In this document: one piece after another, positions 17,250 through 26,028 of the stretch
Layout of the letters: each line of letters begins with the position of its first letter
Numbering within the stretch: position 1 is the first letter of the stretch
Assembly (NCBI RefSeq): GCF_001005085.2
Contig: NZ_LBMU02000079.1
Location: forward strand, 62,001-126,000
Length of the DNA stretch: 64,000 nucleotides
Direction of reading: 5' to 3'
Source of the DNA: Streptomyces humi
GTDB taxonomy: Bacteria; Actinomycetota; Actinomycetes; Streptomycetales; Streptomycetaceae
Translations under genes and position numbers: made by a program
Notes under the pieces: generated by a model
Database searches by the model: none
The model's input: only the letters and a program-made list of their open reading frames with translations
What the model was told of the DNA's origin: nothing

Positions 17250-18494
17250 TCAGGCCGACGCCTCCCGCTTCCCGGCCGACGCCTCCCGGTTCCCGGCCGA
17301 CGCCTCCCGGTTCCCGGCCGGGACCTGCCGGGCGACGGCCCGGACGGACTCGGGGTCCGGCAACTCGGCGCGGCGGACGATGAGTTCGCGGCCCAGGAGC
17401 AGGGAACGGCGGGAGGCGGCCACCTGGAGCGGGTCGGGCAGGGTCGTCAGGTCGGTGAGGTGGGCGAAGCCGATGACGCGGCGGATGATCTCCGTGCCCG
17501 CGAACCCGACCGACTCCGTCCAGACCCGGCGCAGGAACCGCTCCAGATAGGCGTCGTCGAAGAAGGTGTCGACGCGCGCGGGCCAGAGCCGGCGGAACTC
17601 GGCCTCGAACCCCGCCCAGCTCAGGCGCAGTTGGTCGGCGTGGTCGCCGTCGGCGCCCAGCGCGTGCGCACGGGCCTCGGAGACGAGGACGTTCGCCCAG
17701 TACAGGCCGAGGTCGAAGCCGACCGGGCCGACGAAGGAGAACTCGGGGTCGAAGACCCGGACGACCTCCTCGCCGTCCCGTCGGCCGACCATGACGCTGC
17801 CGGTGTGCAGATCGCCGTGGAGCAGCGCCTGCCCGCTCGTCATGAAGACGTGGCGGAGTTCGGCGACCTCGGTGCGCAGCCGGGAGTCGGCGCGGAACCC
17901 GGCGGCCAGGTCGTCGAGTCCGGGGTGCCAGTGGTTGTGCTCGTGCTCGACGTACGGCTCCGACAGGACCACGTCCTCGGTGATCTTGCAGAGCTCGGGG
18001 TTGACGGAGGCGGCGACCAGGGCCTTGCGGTCGGCGGAGGACATGCCGAAGTCGCTGGTGGTGAAGGAGAGTTGCGCGACGAGTTCGCCGATGCGGACCG
18101 AGGTGGACGGGCCGTAGGAGCCGCCCTCGTTGAGGTGGGTGCGCAGGACCGTCAGGTCGGACAGGTCCTCCATGACGAGGGCGTGGTTCTCGGCGTCGTA
18201 GCCGTGGATCGCGGGGATCTTGTCCGGCGCCGCCTTGGCGATCTGCTCGTACGCGCGGGCCTCGGCGTCGGAACGGTCGGGGCTCAGCGGCCACGAGGGA
18301 CCGGCCACGCGCACCCACGGCAGGGCCTGCTTCACGGCGAGGCTGCGGGTGCCGGCGCCGTCCGAGGCCAGGAACACGCGGTTGAGGTTGCCGTCGGAGA
18401 CCTCTCGGACGTGGATGTCGTCGAGGTCGTCCCAGTGGCCGCGCTCGTTCAGGTAGCCGGGGACGTCGTCGGTGTCCAGGATGCGGTAGCCCAT
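17250..18494 (-). CDS. mtnK: S-methyl-5-thioribose kinase
   Basis: This 414-residue kinase phosphorylates methylthioribose to MTR-1-phosphate, the entry step of methionine salvage from MTR. It has the choline-kinase-like fold. Visible marks are EVSDGNLNRVFLAS (nucleotide loop), LAVKQALPWVRV (Lys), LLHGDLHTGSVMV (catalytic loop, HGDLH) and RVFDPEFSFVGPVGFDLG (metal Asp). The C-terminus carries three copies of a seven-residue SAGNREA unit from a 21-bp repeat (about 17252-17325), outside the usual fold. It is last in a minus-strand operon behind an ABC importer, and salvage genes mtnD, C, B and A lie just beyond. Confidence 0.92.
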   Translation of the reverse strand: MGYRILDTDDVPGYLNERGHWDDLDDIHVREVSDGNLNRVFLASDGAGTRSLAVKQALPWVRVAGPSWPLSPDRSDAEARAYEQIAKAAPDKIPAIHGYDAENHALVMEDLSDLTVLRTHLNEGGSYGPSTSVRIGELVAQLSFTTSDFGMSSADRKALVAASVNPELCKITEDVVLSEPYVEHEHNHWHPGLDDLAAGFRADSRLRTEVAELRHVFMTSGQALLHGDLHTGSVMVGRRDGEEVVRVFDPEFSFVGPVGFDLGLYWANVLVSEARAHALGADGDHADQLRLSWAGFEAEFRRLWPARVDTFFDDAYLERFLRRVWTESVGFAGTEIIRRVIGFAHLTDLTTLPDPLQVAASRRSLLLGRELIVRRAELPDPESVRAVARQVPAGNREASAGNREASAGKREASA

Positions 18495-18507
18495 GGTGTC
18501 GGTTTCC

Positions 18508-19554
18508 TTATGCGGTACGGCGCTTGGACAGGGTGAAGCTGAAGACCAGGGCCAGGATGAGGACGGCGCCCTCGACCACGTCCTGCGTGTAGTACGGCAG
18601 TCCCTTGATGGTCAGGCCGGTGGTGATGATGCCGATGAGGACCGCGCCCAGGGCCGTGCCCCAGACGTTCGGGCGGCCCCGGCCCAGCACCGAGGTGCCC
18701 ACGAGGGCGACGGCCACCGCTTCCAGGAGCTGGGAGGTGCCGGCGCTCACGTCGCCCTGGCCGATCCGGGAGGCCAGGATCAGTCCGCCGACCGAGGCGA
18801 GCACACCCGAGATGACATAGGCCAGGGCGCGGTAAGCGCCGACGCGGATGCCGGCCAGCCGGGCGGCCTCGGCGTTGGCGCCGATGGCGTAGAGGACCCG
18901 GCCCCAGCGGGTGCGGGCGAGGAAGACCCAGGCGGCGACCGTCAGCGCGCCGAAGATCAGGACCGAGACGGGGATCCCCAGGACCGTGCCGCGGTCGATG
19001 CGCAGGAAGCCCGCGGTGAACTTGCCGGGCGCCGTGCCGCCGTCGGACATCGTCATGCCCGGGGTGACGGACTGGCCGTCGACCAGGATGAGTTTGCCGC
19101 CCTGGATCACGAACATGACGCCGAGGGTGGCCAGCATGTCCGGGATCCTGAGCACGACGATCAGGAGCGCGTTGAGCAGGCCCGCGACGGCGCCCGCCGC
19201 CAGCACCGCGAGGACGGCGACCGTGCCCACCTGGTTGTGGACGACCATCGTCTGGGCGGCGACCGAGACGCCGAGGCCTGCGACGGCACCGACGGACATG
19301 TCCATTCCGCCGACGGCCATGGTGAGGGTGACGCCGAGGCCGAGGATCGCGGCGACGGAGACGTACCGGAGCGTGTCGAGGAGGGTCGCCGACTCGCGGA
19401 AGGTGCCCTCGCTCAGCGCGAAGTACAGGAACAGCGCGATCGTGACGAGGATGAAGCCGTACTTGATCACGGCGTTCTGGACGCGTACGGCGGTGGTGGT
19501 CGCGGGCCGGATCGCCGCCGCGGCGGGAACCTCGGTGCTCTGGGTGGTGGTCAT
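18508..19554 (-). CDS. ABC transporter permease, ribose/sugar type
   Basis: This 348-residue membrane protein has about ten hydrophobic segments and the RbsC-type family signature (GLGVTLTMAVGGMDMSVGAVAGL and VGTSVLGRGRPNVWGTALGAVLIG). It forms the channel of a CUT2 importer with the adjacent ATPase and binding lipoprotein. Because the operon ends with MTR kinase, the likely cargo is methylthioribose or a similar pentose. That assignment is from context, not from residues in the permease. Confidence 0.9.
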   Translation of the reverse strand: MTTTQSTEVPAAAAIRPATTTAVRVQNAVIKYGFILVTIALFLYFALSEGTFRESATLLDTLRYVSVAAILGLGVTLTMAVGGMDMSVGAVAGLGVSVAAQTMVVHNQVGTVAVLAVLAAGAVAGLLNALLIVVLRIPDMLATLGVMFVIQGGKLILVDGQSVTPGMTMSDGGTAPGKFTAGFLRIDRGTVLGIPVSVLIFGALTVAAWVFLARTRWGRVLYAIGANAEAARLAGIRVGAYRALAYVISGVLASVGGLILASRIGQGDVSAGTSQLLEAVAVALVGTSVLGRGRPNVWGTALGAVLIGIITTGLTIKGLPYYTQDVVEGAVLILALVFSFTLSKRRTA

Positions 19555-19592
19555 GGGTGCTGCTGCTTCCTTCGGCGGCCGGTGTCGGGGGC

Positions 19593-21128
19593 TCAGAGGG
19601 ACCCGGCGATGGTCTGGATCACGCGGTCGCGTTCCGCGTCCTCGCCGTACGCGTCGAGATGGACCTCGCCGGCCGCGAGGACGACGACCCGGTCGGCGAT
19701 CTCCAGGATCTCGTCGACGTCGGCGGACAGGACGAGCACGGCCGCGCCCTCGGCGGCCAGGGCGCGGGCCCGGCGGCCGATGTCGCGGCGGGCACCGATG
19801 TCGACGCCGCGGAACGGCTCGTCCAGGATCAGGACACGGGGGGTCTCGGCGAGCCAGCGGCCGACGACCACCTTCTGCTGGTTGCCGCCGGAGAGTTCCT
19901 CCACGGCGCTGTGCTCGTCGCGGGTGACGACCCCCAGGGCCGCGATCGTGTCGCGGCCCTGGGCGTCCTCGCGGGAGCGGTTCACCAGGCCCCCGAGGGA
20001 GAGGGACCGGAGGAACGGCAGCGAGATGTTCTGCGCCACCGACCAGCCCGGGACGAGGGCGTCGGCGTGCCGGTCCTCGGGGACCAGGTGGACGCCGGCC
20101 CGGATGGCGTCGGCCGGGCGGCGGGGCGCGTAGGGCCTGCCGCCCAGTGCGACGGTGCCGGTGCGGAAGGGCTCGGCGCCGAACAGACCGCGCGCGAGTT
20201 CGGTCTTGCCGGCGCCGAGCAGGCCGACGACACCGGTGACCTCGCCGGCCCGCAGGTCGAGGTCGAGCGGGGCGTGGCCGTCGAAGAGCCGGACTCCGCT
20301 CAGGGAGAGGGCGATTTCGCCCTGCTCACCCTCGCGGGTGGGCCGGGCCGTCTGGGCCTCCTGCGCCTGGGCGAGCATCGCGCGCAGGGCGGCGTCCCAG
20401 TCGAAGGGCCTGGCCTGGTCCTCGGTGAGACGGCCGTCGCGCAGCACGACCAGCCGGTCGGCGAGGGCGTCGATCTCGCCGAGGCGGTGGGAGACGTAGA
20501 GCACCGCGATGCCGTCGTCACGCATCTTCTCGACCAGTGCGAAGAGCCGTTCGGCCTCGGCGGCCGAGAGGGCGGAGGTGGGTTCGTCGAGGATGAGGAG
20601 GCGGGGGCGGGTGGCCAGGGCGCGGGCGAGGATCAGCAACTGACGGTCGGAGATGCCGAGTTCGGTGACGTCCTGGCGCAGGACCGCGTCGCTCCAGTCC
20701 AGGCCGAGGCCGGCCTGGATCTCACGGGCCCGGGCCAGGGTGCGGCTCCCGCTCAGGAACGGGTTGCCACGGCGCTGGGCCAGTTCCTCGAAGACCAGGT
20801 TCTCGGCCACGCTGAGGCCGGGCACGATGCCCTCGCCGATGCGCTGGTGGACGGTCTGGATGCCCAGCTGGCGGGCTGCGAGCGGGGACGGCAGGGCCAC
20901 CGGCTCCCCCGCGACCCGTACCTCGCCGCCGTGGCCCGGGTGCACACCGGAAAGGATCTTGATCAGCGTGGACTTCCCGGCGCCGTTCGCGCCGAGCAGC
21001 GCGACCACGCTGCCGGGAGCGATGTCGAGCGAGACGCCGGCGAGCACCGTCCGGCCGCCGAACGCCATGCTGACGTCCGTCAGGCCGACCGCGGGCGTCC
21101 CGTCAGGCGCTCTCTCAGTGCGCGACAT
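19593..21128 (-). CDS. Sugar ABC transporter ATP-binding protein (two-domain)
   Basis: This 511-residue protein has two ABC cassettes like RbsA/XylG. The first has Walker A LLGANGAGKST and Walker B LLILDEPTSAL. The second has GLLGAGKTELARG, which lacks a standard P-loop as is normal in this family, and LSGGNQQKVVVGRWLAETPRVLILDEP. It energises import by the adjacent permease and binding protein. The start at 21128 overlaps the end of the binding protein gene by 14 bases. Confidence 0.92.
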   Translation of the reverse strand: MSRTERAPDGTPAVGLTDVSMAFGGRTVLAGVSLDIAPGSVVALLGANGAGKSTLIKILSGVHPGHGGEVRVAGEPVALPSPLAARQLGIQTVHQRIGEGIVPGLSVAENLVFEELAQRRGNPFLSGSRTLARAREIQAGLGLDWSDAVLRQDVTELGISDRQLLILARALATRPRLLILDEPTSALSAAEAERLFALVEKMRDDGIAVLYVSHRLGEIDALADRLVVLRDGRLTEDQARPFDWDAALRAMLAQAQEAQTARPTREGEQGEIALSLSGVRLFDGHAPLDLDLRAGEVTGVVGLLGAGKTELARGLFGAEPFRTGTVALGGRPYAPRRPADAIRAGVHLVPEDRHADALVPGWSVAQNISLPFLRSLSLGGLVNRSREDAQGRDTIAALGVVTRDEHSAVEELSGGNQQKVVVGRWLAETPRVLILDEPFRGVDIGARRDIGRRARALAAEGAAVLVLSADVDEILEIADRVVVLAAGEVHLDAYGEDAERDRVIQTIAGSL

Positions 21129-22212
21129 TGGGGATCCAGTCGGCGGTGCTGACCTTGGAGAGGTTCAGCGCGGGCAGCGCGGTGCGCAGCTGGTCCATGT
21201 TCTCGATCTTGTTCTTGACCAGGAAGTCCCGGGTGATGGCGACGGCCGGGAACTCGACCGAGGACTTGTCGAGTTGTCCGGCCAGTTGCAGCGCGGTGGT
21301 GCGGACCACGGCCGCGCCGACGGCGGACGGGTCGGTGCCGGCGGTGGCGACCCAGGGGCTGCCGGCGGCCGTCATGTTCTGGATGTCGGCGTTGGACACG
21401 TCCGCGCCGAAGACCTTCACCTTGCTCTGGAGCTTCTTGTTCTGCACGCCGAGGACGGTGCCCTTGGCGAGTTCGTCGTAGGGCGCGAAGACGCCGGTCA
21501 CGTCGGAGTGCTGGGTCAGCGCGGCGGAGACCAGCGGGACGTTGTCGGTGGCGGTCGAGTCGGTGACCTTGCCGACCTTGAACTCCTGGGTCCAGCCGTT
21601 GGCGGTGAGCGCCTTCTTCCAGACCGAGTCGCGCTTGTCGAGGGCGGCATAGCCGGCCACGTTGACGTAGCCGACCTTGGTGTTCCTGCCGATCGTCTTG
21701 GCCATCACGTCGAGGACGGCCTGCGCCATGCTGGCGTCGTCCTGTTCGGTGCTGACGACGGACTTGTTCGTCTGGTCGACGTCGTACACGACGACCTTGA
21801 TGCCCTTCTTCACGGCCTGGTCGATCTCGGGCTGGATGGTGGCCGGGAACCCGTGGTCGACGATGATCGCCTGCGCGCCGGAGTTGATGGCGGACGAGAG
21901 GTCGGTGGCCTGCTTGGCGTTGTCGGCCTGGGCGTCGTACACCGTCAGGTCGATGCCGAGGGCCTTGGCCTGGGCCTTGGCGCCGTTGCCCCACTGCTCG
22001 AAGTAGTCGCCGGCGCCGCTCTGCCGGACCAGGGCGACCTTGACCGTGCCCTTGCTGAACGGGGCGGGCTTCTCGCCGGTGGCGGCCGCGGCCGAGGCGG
22101 CGCCGGCGCCCGCCTGGGTGGAGGCGTCCGAGGACTGTGAGCAGCCGGAGAGGACGAGAGCGGAGACGGACGCCAGCGAGAGCGCGGCGAGGGGCAGGCG
22201 GACACGGGACAT
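21115..22212 (-). CDS. Sugar-binding lipoprotein of ABC importer
   Basis: This 365-residue protein has a lipoprotein signal (MSRVRLPLAALSLASVSALVLSGC, lipobox LSGC near residue 24). A periplasmic-binding-protein type I fold follows (VKVALVRQSGAGDYFEQWG, AQAIIVDHGFP, VFGADVSNADIQNMT). The start at 22212 has GGAG upstream and begins the signal peptide directly. It is the first structural gene of the importer-mtnK operon. The ligand is probably methylthioribose or another pentose. Confidence 0.9.
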   Translation of the reverse strand: MSRVRLPLAALSLASVSALVLSGCSQSSDASTQAGAGAASAAAATGEKPAPFSKGTVKVALVRQSGAGDYFEQWGNGAKAQAKALGIDLTVYDAQADNAKQATDLSSAINSGAQAIIVDHGFPATIQPEIDQAVKKGIKVVVYDVDQTNKSVVSTEQDDASMAQAVLDVMAKTIGRNTKVGYVNVAGYAALDKRDSVWKKALTANGWTQEFKVGKVTDSTATDNVPLVSAALTQHSDVTGVFAPYDELAKGTVLGVQNKKLQSKVKVFGADVSNADIQNMTAAGSPWVATAGTDPSAVGAAVVRTTALQLAGQLDKSSVEFPAVAITRDFLVKNKIENMDQLRTALPALNLSKVSTADWIPNVAH

Positions 22213-22374
22213 GACGGGCTCCAGGTGCAAGGGTGGTGCGCAAGAAGAGCAGAAAGAGGGGAACGCGGGAGAGCGCGAGGAGAAACGACGGTGGCTCGGA
22301 CCGGAGCGGGAACGCGTCACTGCGCAGCGTGTGGCGCATGCCGTGCGACGGGCGTGCGGGGGCTCCGGGAGAGG

Positions 22375-22446
22375 TCAGCGACAGCTGGCCGTGGTCGACC
22401 GGAACAGGTCCACGTACAGCCGCCGCACGAGCAGCAGCGTCTTCAT
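22375..22446 (-). CDS. Putative leader peptide (RRLYVD type) of the importer-mtnK operon
   Basis: This 23-codon ORF (MKTLLLVRRLYVDLFRSTT, then ASCR and stop) matches the actinobacterial putative leader peptides with an RRxxVDL core and a cysteine just before the stop. Such upstream peptides are associated with cysteine-dependent attenuation of sulfur genes. It lies 162 bases before the binding-protein gene on the same strand. A second member with the same RRLY core is at 25873-25941. I see no strong ribosome binding site, so it may be leaderless or weakly translated. Confidence 0.7.
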   Translation of the reverse strand: MKTLLLVRRLYVDLFRSTTASCR

Positions 22447-22456
22447 ACGCAGATGA

Positions 22457-22503
22457 TGGGAACGATTTCGGCCACCCGTCAAAGCATGGGAAGCGGTTTC
22501 TCA
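22457..22503. promoter_or_regulatory. Two LacI-like operator half-palindromes in the mtn divergent promoter region
   Basis: TGGGAAGCGGTTTCTCA at 22487-22503 is a near palindrome with a central CG, like operators of LacI-family repressors. A related sequence, TGGGAACGATTTCGG, begins 30 bases earlier at 22457. The pair lies between the leader peptide of the importer-mtnK operon and mtnD. No LacI repressor is encoded in the window. This is a pattern call only. Confidence 0.45.
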
Positions 22504-22676
22504 CCACGTGAGACAACGACTGGGTCACACCCGGGCGCCCTCCGACCTGGAGTTACCATCACGAAGGCGGCGTTGCCCGCCCTCGCCAGCGCCGTCACGG
22601 TCCCCCCACCCCCTCCCCCCCAGGTCCGGTCCGTCTCGGTATCCGGACTTCCCCTTCCCGCATTGGAGTTGCTCTC

Positions 22677-23276
22677 ATGACGCTGCTCACGACCTGGTCC
22701 GAATCCGGCCCCGAGACCCAGATCCGCCGTACCTCGGACCCCGCCGCGATCGCGGCGGCGCTCAAGCCGCTCGGAGTCCGCTTCGAGCAGTGGCCGGTCC
22801 GCGAGGACGTGCCGTCCGACGCCGACAGCGAGACCGTGTTCGCCGCGTACGGCGCCGAGATCGACAAGCTGAACGCCGAGGAGGGCTTCACCACCGTCGA
22901 CGTCCTCGGTCTGCACCCCGGCGACGACCCGGAGTACCCCGTGAAGGCGAAGGCCGCCCGGGAGAAGTTCCTCCAGGAGCACACCCACGACGACGATGAC
23001 GAGGTCCGGTTCTTCGTCTCCGGCTCCGGCATCTTCTACCTGCACGTCGACGGCGAGGTGCACGCGGTCTTCTGCGAGCAGGGCGACCTGCTGGGTGTGC
23101 CGCGCGGCACCACCCACTGGTTCGACATGGGCACGAAGCCGTCGTTCACCGCGATCCGCTTCTTCCACGAGGAGGACGGCTGGATCGGCAACTTCACCGG
23201 CTCGGCCATCGCCTCCCGCTTCCCCGACTACGACACGATCGCGGCGGGGTACGAGGCGGACAAGGGCGCCGCGTGA
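22677..23276 (+). CDS. mtnD: Acireductone dioxygenase
   Basis: This 199-residue cupin makes 4-methylthio-2-oxobutanoate and formate from acireductone in methionine salvage (Fe form); the Ni form makes a different product. The metal site is seen in [13 protein letters not shown] (two His and Glu) and in [13 protein letters not shown]. Length and motifs fit the bacterial family. It begins a three-gene plus-strand operon, mtnD-mtnC-mtnB, with GTGA-type overlaps. TTGGAG lies upstream of the ATG. Confidence 0.95.
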   Translation: MTLLTTWSESGPETQIRRTSDPAAIAAALKPLGVRFEQWPVREDVPSDADSETVFAAYGAEIDKLNAEEGFTTVDVLGLHPGDDPEYPVKAKAAREKFLQEHTHDDDDEVRFFVSGSGIFYLHVDGEVHAVFCEQGDLLGVPRGTTHWFDMGTKPSFTAIRFFHEEDGWIGNFTGSAIASRFPDYDTIAAGYEADKGAA

Positions 23277-24013
23277 GCCTGCCGGACCCGGCCCGCCGTT
23301 TCGACGTGGACGCCGTGGTGCTCGACATCGAGGGCACCACGAGCGCCACGGGCTTCGTCGTGGACGTGCTGTACCCGTACTCGCGGTCACGTTTCGCGGC
23401 GCTCCTCTCCGAGCGGAGCGGCGATCCGGAGGTGGCGCGGGCCCTCGCGCAGGTGCGCGAGCTGACCGGCGACCCGCACGCGGACACGGCCGCGGTCGTG
23501 AGGACGCTGGACGCGTGGCTCGACGAGGACCGCAAGGCGACCCCGCTGAAGACCCTCCAGGGCCTCATCTGGGCGGAGGGATTCGCCCGTGGCGACCTCG
23601 TCTCGCACTTCTACGACGACGTCGTACCGGCCCTGCGCGGCTGGCACGCGGCGGGGCTGCGGCTGTACGTCTACTCGTCCGGTTCGGTGGCGGCCCAGCG
23701 GGCGTGGTTCTCCTCGACACCCGAGGGCGACCTGCTGCCCCTGCTCTCCGGCCTCTACGACACCGAGAACGCCGGTCCCAAGCAGGAGCCGGAGTCCTAC
23801 CGCCGTATCGCGGAGTCGACGGAACTGCCCGCCGCGCGGCTCCTGTTCCTCTCCGACCGGCCCGGCGAACTCGACGCCGCCCGTGCCGCGGGCTGGCACA
23901 CCGTCGGGATCCGGCGGCCCGGAGAGCCGTTCTTCCAGCAAGGCGTCGGCGACCACGCGCAGGCGGGGTCGTTCGGCGAGATCAGCATCAGCACCACCGG
24001 GAGCAGCACGTGA
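23273..24013 (+). CDS. mtnC: Acireductone synthase (enolase-phosphatase)
   Basis: This 246-residue HAD-superfamily enzyme turns 2,3-diketo-5-methylthiopentyl-1-phosphate into acireductone by enolisation and dephosphorylation. The nucleophile motif is [15 protein letters not shown]. Later motifs are [14 protein letters not shown] and [13 protein letters not shown] (Lys) and [17 protein letters not shown] (acidic pair with S/R in place of the usual SD-x-x-x-E). Its start overlaps mtnD and its stop overlaps mtnB. Confidence 0.95.
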   Translation: MSLPDPARRFDVDAVVLDIEGTTSATGFVVDVLYPYSRSRFAALLSERSGDPEVARALAQVRELTGDPHADTAAVVRTLDAWLDEDRKATPLKTLQGLIWAEGFARGDLVSHFYDDVVPALRGWHAAGLRLYVYSSGSVAAQRAWFSSTPEGDLLPLLSGLYDTENAGPKQEPESYRRIAESTELPAARLLFLSDRPGELDAARAAGWHTVGIRRPGEPFFQQGVGDHAQAGSFGEISISTTGSST

Positions 24014-24618
24014 GCGCCGACATCACCACGACCGACCTCCGGGAGGCGGGGGCGGTCCTCGCCGCCGAGTCCGCCCGGTTCGCCTCCTTCGGCTGGATGC
24101 GCGGTACGTCCGGCAACCTGTCCGTGGTGCTCTCCCGGGAGCCGCTGCGGCTGGCGGTCACCGCGAGCGGCCACGACAAGGGCGAACTGACGCCCGCTGA
24201 CGTGGTGCTGGTCGACGGGCAGGGCACCGCCGTGGGCGAGGGCAGGCCGTCGGCGGAGGCCGAGCTGCACGCGCGGGTGGCCGCGCTGACCGGCGCGGGC
24301 GCGGTGGTGCACGTGCACACCGTGGCCTCGGTGGCGATGGGGCACCGGCAGCCCGGCGGGATCGTCTTCCGGGACCTGGAGATGCTGAAGGGCGTCGGCC
24401 AGCCGGCCCACGACGTCGAGGTGACGCTGCCGGTCATCGCGAACAGCCAGGACATGAAGGTGCTCGGGGACCGGCTGGAGGCGGCGCGGGATCCGCGGAT
24501 GCCCGCGGTGGTCGTGGCCGGGCACGGGCTGTACGTGTGGGGCGCCGATCCGCGGCAGGCCCGGCACCACACCGAAGTCGTCGAATGGCTCCTGGAGTTG
24601 GAGCTGACCCGGCGCTGA
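24010..24618 (+). CDS. mtnB: Methylthioribulose-1-phosphate dehydratase
   Basis: This 202-residue class II aldolase-like zinc enzyme dehydrates methylthioribulose-1-phosphate. Visible marks are FGWMRGTSGNLSV (phosphate loop), TASGHDKGELTP, AELHARVAALTGAGAVVHVHTVASVA (zinc His pair) and VVAGHGLYVWG. It starts with GTG at 24010, overlapping mtnC (GTGA). It is the last gene of the mtnDCB operon and faces mtnA across a strong hairpin. Confidence 0.95.
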   Translation: MSADITTTDLREAGAVLAAESARFASFGWMRGTSGNLSVVLSREPLRLAVTASGHDKGELTPADVVLVDGQGTAVGEGRPSAEAELHARVAALTGAGAVVHVHTVASVAMGHRQPGGIVFRDLEMLKGVGQPAHDVEVTLPVIANSQDMKVLGDRLEAARDPRMPAVVVAGHGLYVWGADPRQARHHTEVVEWLLELELTRR

Positions 24619-24635
24619 GCCGGCGGGACCACTCA

Positions 24636-24667
24636 CGAGGGCCACGGCCGGGCGGCCGTGGCCCTCG
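24636..24667. terminator. Bidirectional hairpin terminator between mtnB and mtnA
   Basis: A perfect 14-bp stem, CGAGGGCCACGGCC and GGCCGTGGCCCTCG, with loop GGGC fills the gap between the convergent mtnB and mtnA genes. It has no U tract. The position and stability make it a good terminator for both. Confidence 0.85.
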
Positions 24668-24673
24668 GCGTGT

Positions 24674-25705
24674 TCAGCGCAGCCGGTCCCCGGGGAGTTC
24701 GCCCGCCGACACCTCCAGCACGCCCCGTTCGGTCACCAGGCCCGTGACCAGCCGGCCCGGCGTCACGTCGAACGCCGGGTTGTGGCCGCGCGACTCGGCC
24801 GGCGCCGTGCGGACGCCCGCCCACTCCAGCACCTCGTCCTCGCCGCGGAGTTCGATGTGGATGCCGTCCCCGGTCGGCGTCGACAGGTCGACCGTGGTCG
24901 TGGGAGCCGCCACCAGGAACGGGATGCCGGCGTACGCGCAGGCGAGGGCCACGCCCACGGTGCCCACCTTGTTCGCGGTGTCGCCGTTGGCCGCGATCCG
25001 GTCGGCGCCCACGATCGCCGCGTCGACCTCGCCGCGCAGGACGGTGCCGGCGGCGGCCGCGTCGGCCTGGACGTAGTGCGGGATGCCCTCCTGGACGAGT
25101 TCCCAGGCGGTCAGCCGGGAGCCCTGGAGCAGGGGGCGCGTCTCGTCGGCGTACACGACCTCCAGGCGTCCGCGCGCGTGGAGTTCACGGATGACGCCGA
25201 GCGCGGTGCCCCAGCCGGCCGTCGCCAGCGCGCCCGTGTTGCAGTGCGTGAGGATCCGCAGCGGCCGGTCCTCGCCGGCCTTCTTCAGCAGCCAGTCGGC
25301 GCCGTACCCGCCCATGGCGCGGTTGGCGTCGACGTCCTCGCGCTGGACGGCGGCCGCCTCCTCCAGCACGGCGTCGAGGCCCTCGGTGAAGCGGGTCATG
25401 ACCCGGTCCACGCACACCATCAGGTTGACCGCGGTCGGGCGGGCCTCGCGTATTCGGGCCACGGCCTCGCGCACCCGCGCCTCGCTCCAGCCCTCCCGCT
25501 CGCCCTGGATCAGCGCGAGCGCGACGCCGTAGGCGCCGGCCGCTCCGATCGCGGGCGCGCCCCGCACCACGAGCCGCTGGATCGCGTCCACCAAGGTGTC
25601 CACATCCCGGACGTCCACTGTCTCCGTACGGTGCGGCAGCCGGGTCTGGTCGATGAGCGTGAGGCCGGTTCCCGTCCAGTCGACGGCGCGCAGTTCCTGG
25701 GACAT
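24674..25705 (-). CDS. mtnA: S-methyl-5-thioribose-1-phosphate isomerase
   Basis: This 343-residue aldose-ketose isomerase turns MTR-1-phosphate into methylthioribulose-1-phosphate. It has the eIF2B-like fold with VRGAPAIGAAGAYGVAL near the N-terminus, ILTHCNTGALATAGWGTALG (catalytic Cys) and AAIVGADRIAANGDTANKVGT (catalytic Asp). The C-terminal NPAFDVTPGRLVTGLVTERG is also typical. The ATG at 25705 has AGGAG upstream and begins the family N-terminus MSQELRAVDW. It is transcribed alone, divergently from the second leader peptide. Confidence 0.95.
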   Translation of the reverse strand: MSQELRAVDWTGTGLTLIDQTRLPHRTETVDVRDVDTLVDAIQRLVVRGAPAIGAAGAYGVALALIQGEREGWSEARVREAVARIREARPTAVNLMVCVDRVMTRFTEGLDAVLEEAAAVQREDVDANRAMGGYGADWLLKKAGEDRPLRILTHCNTGALATAGWGTALGVIRELHARGRLEVVYADETRPLLQGSRLTAWELVQEGIPHYVQADAAAAGTVLRGEVDAAIVGADRIAANGDTANKVGTVGVALACAYAGIPFLVAAPTTTVDLSTPTGDGIHIELRGEDEVLEWAGVRTAPAESRGHNPAFDVTPGRLVTGLVTERGVLEVSAGELPGDRLR

Positions 25706-25872
25706 AACAGGACACTCCTGATGTTTCGATGGTGCCTGCCACCGTACATGACCTGGGAGAACCACAGTTCGAGACAGTTGCACGGTTGGCCGGATCCGGG
25801 TGTTACAGTCCAGCACCGCATCCCACGGGCCGATACCCCCGTTCCGCGGTCCGAGACGACGAAGGAGGACAC

Positions 25873-25941
25873 ATGCCCCTGCTCACCCGGCGTCTGTACC
25901 TCGACTTCGGCCGCTGCACCGGCGACTGCTGTCACCGCTGA
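25873..25941 (+). CDS. Putative Cys-rich leader peptide of the BMP-type importer operon
   Basis: This 22-codon ORF has a good GGAGG site and reads MPLLTRRLYLDFGRC, then TGDCCHR and stop. It shares the RRLYxD core with the leader at 22375-22446 and has three cysteines near the end. This is the pattern of actinobacterial leader peptides thought to sense cysteine supply by ribosome stalling. It lies 87 bases before the binding lipoprotein of a nucleoside importer. It supports a sulfur-responsive control of that operon, by inference. Confidence 0.75.
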   Translation: MPLLTRRLYLDFGRCTGDCCHR

Positions 25942-26028
25942 GCCGCCCCCCTCGGCCCGCCGTCGTCCGATCACCCTCTCTCACGCGCCCACCGTCGAGC
26001 GCGCCTTGCCGTATCCGGAAGGTCCCCG

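Noticed and set aside
22504-22676. A possible SAM riboswitch before mtnD
   Set aside because: I searched by eye for SAM-I/IV style conserved blocks and saw none; the region is a C-rich leader.
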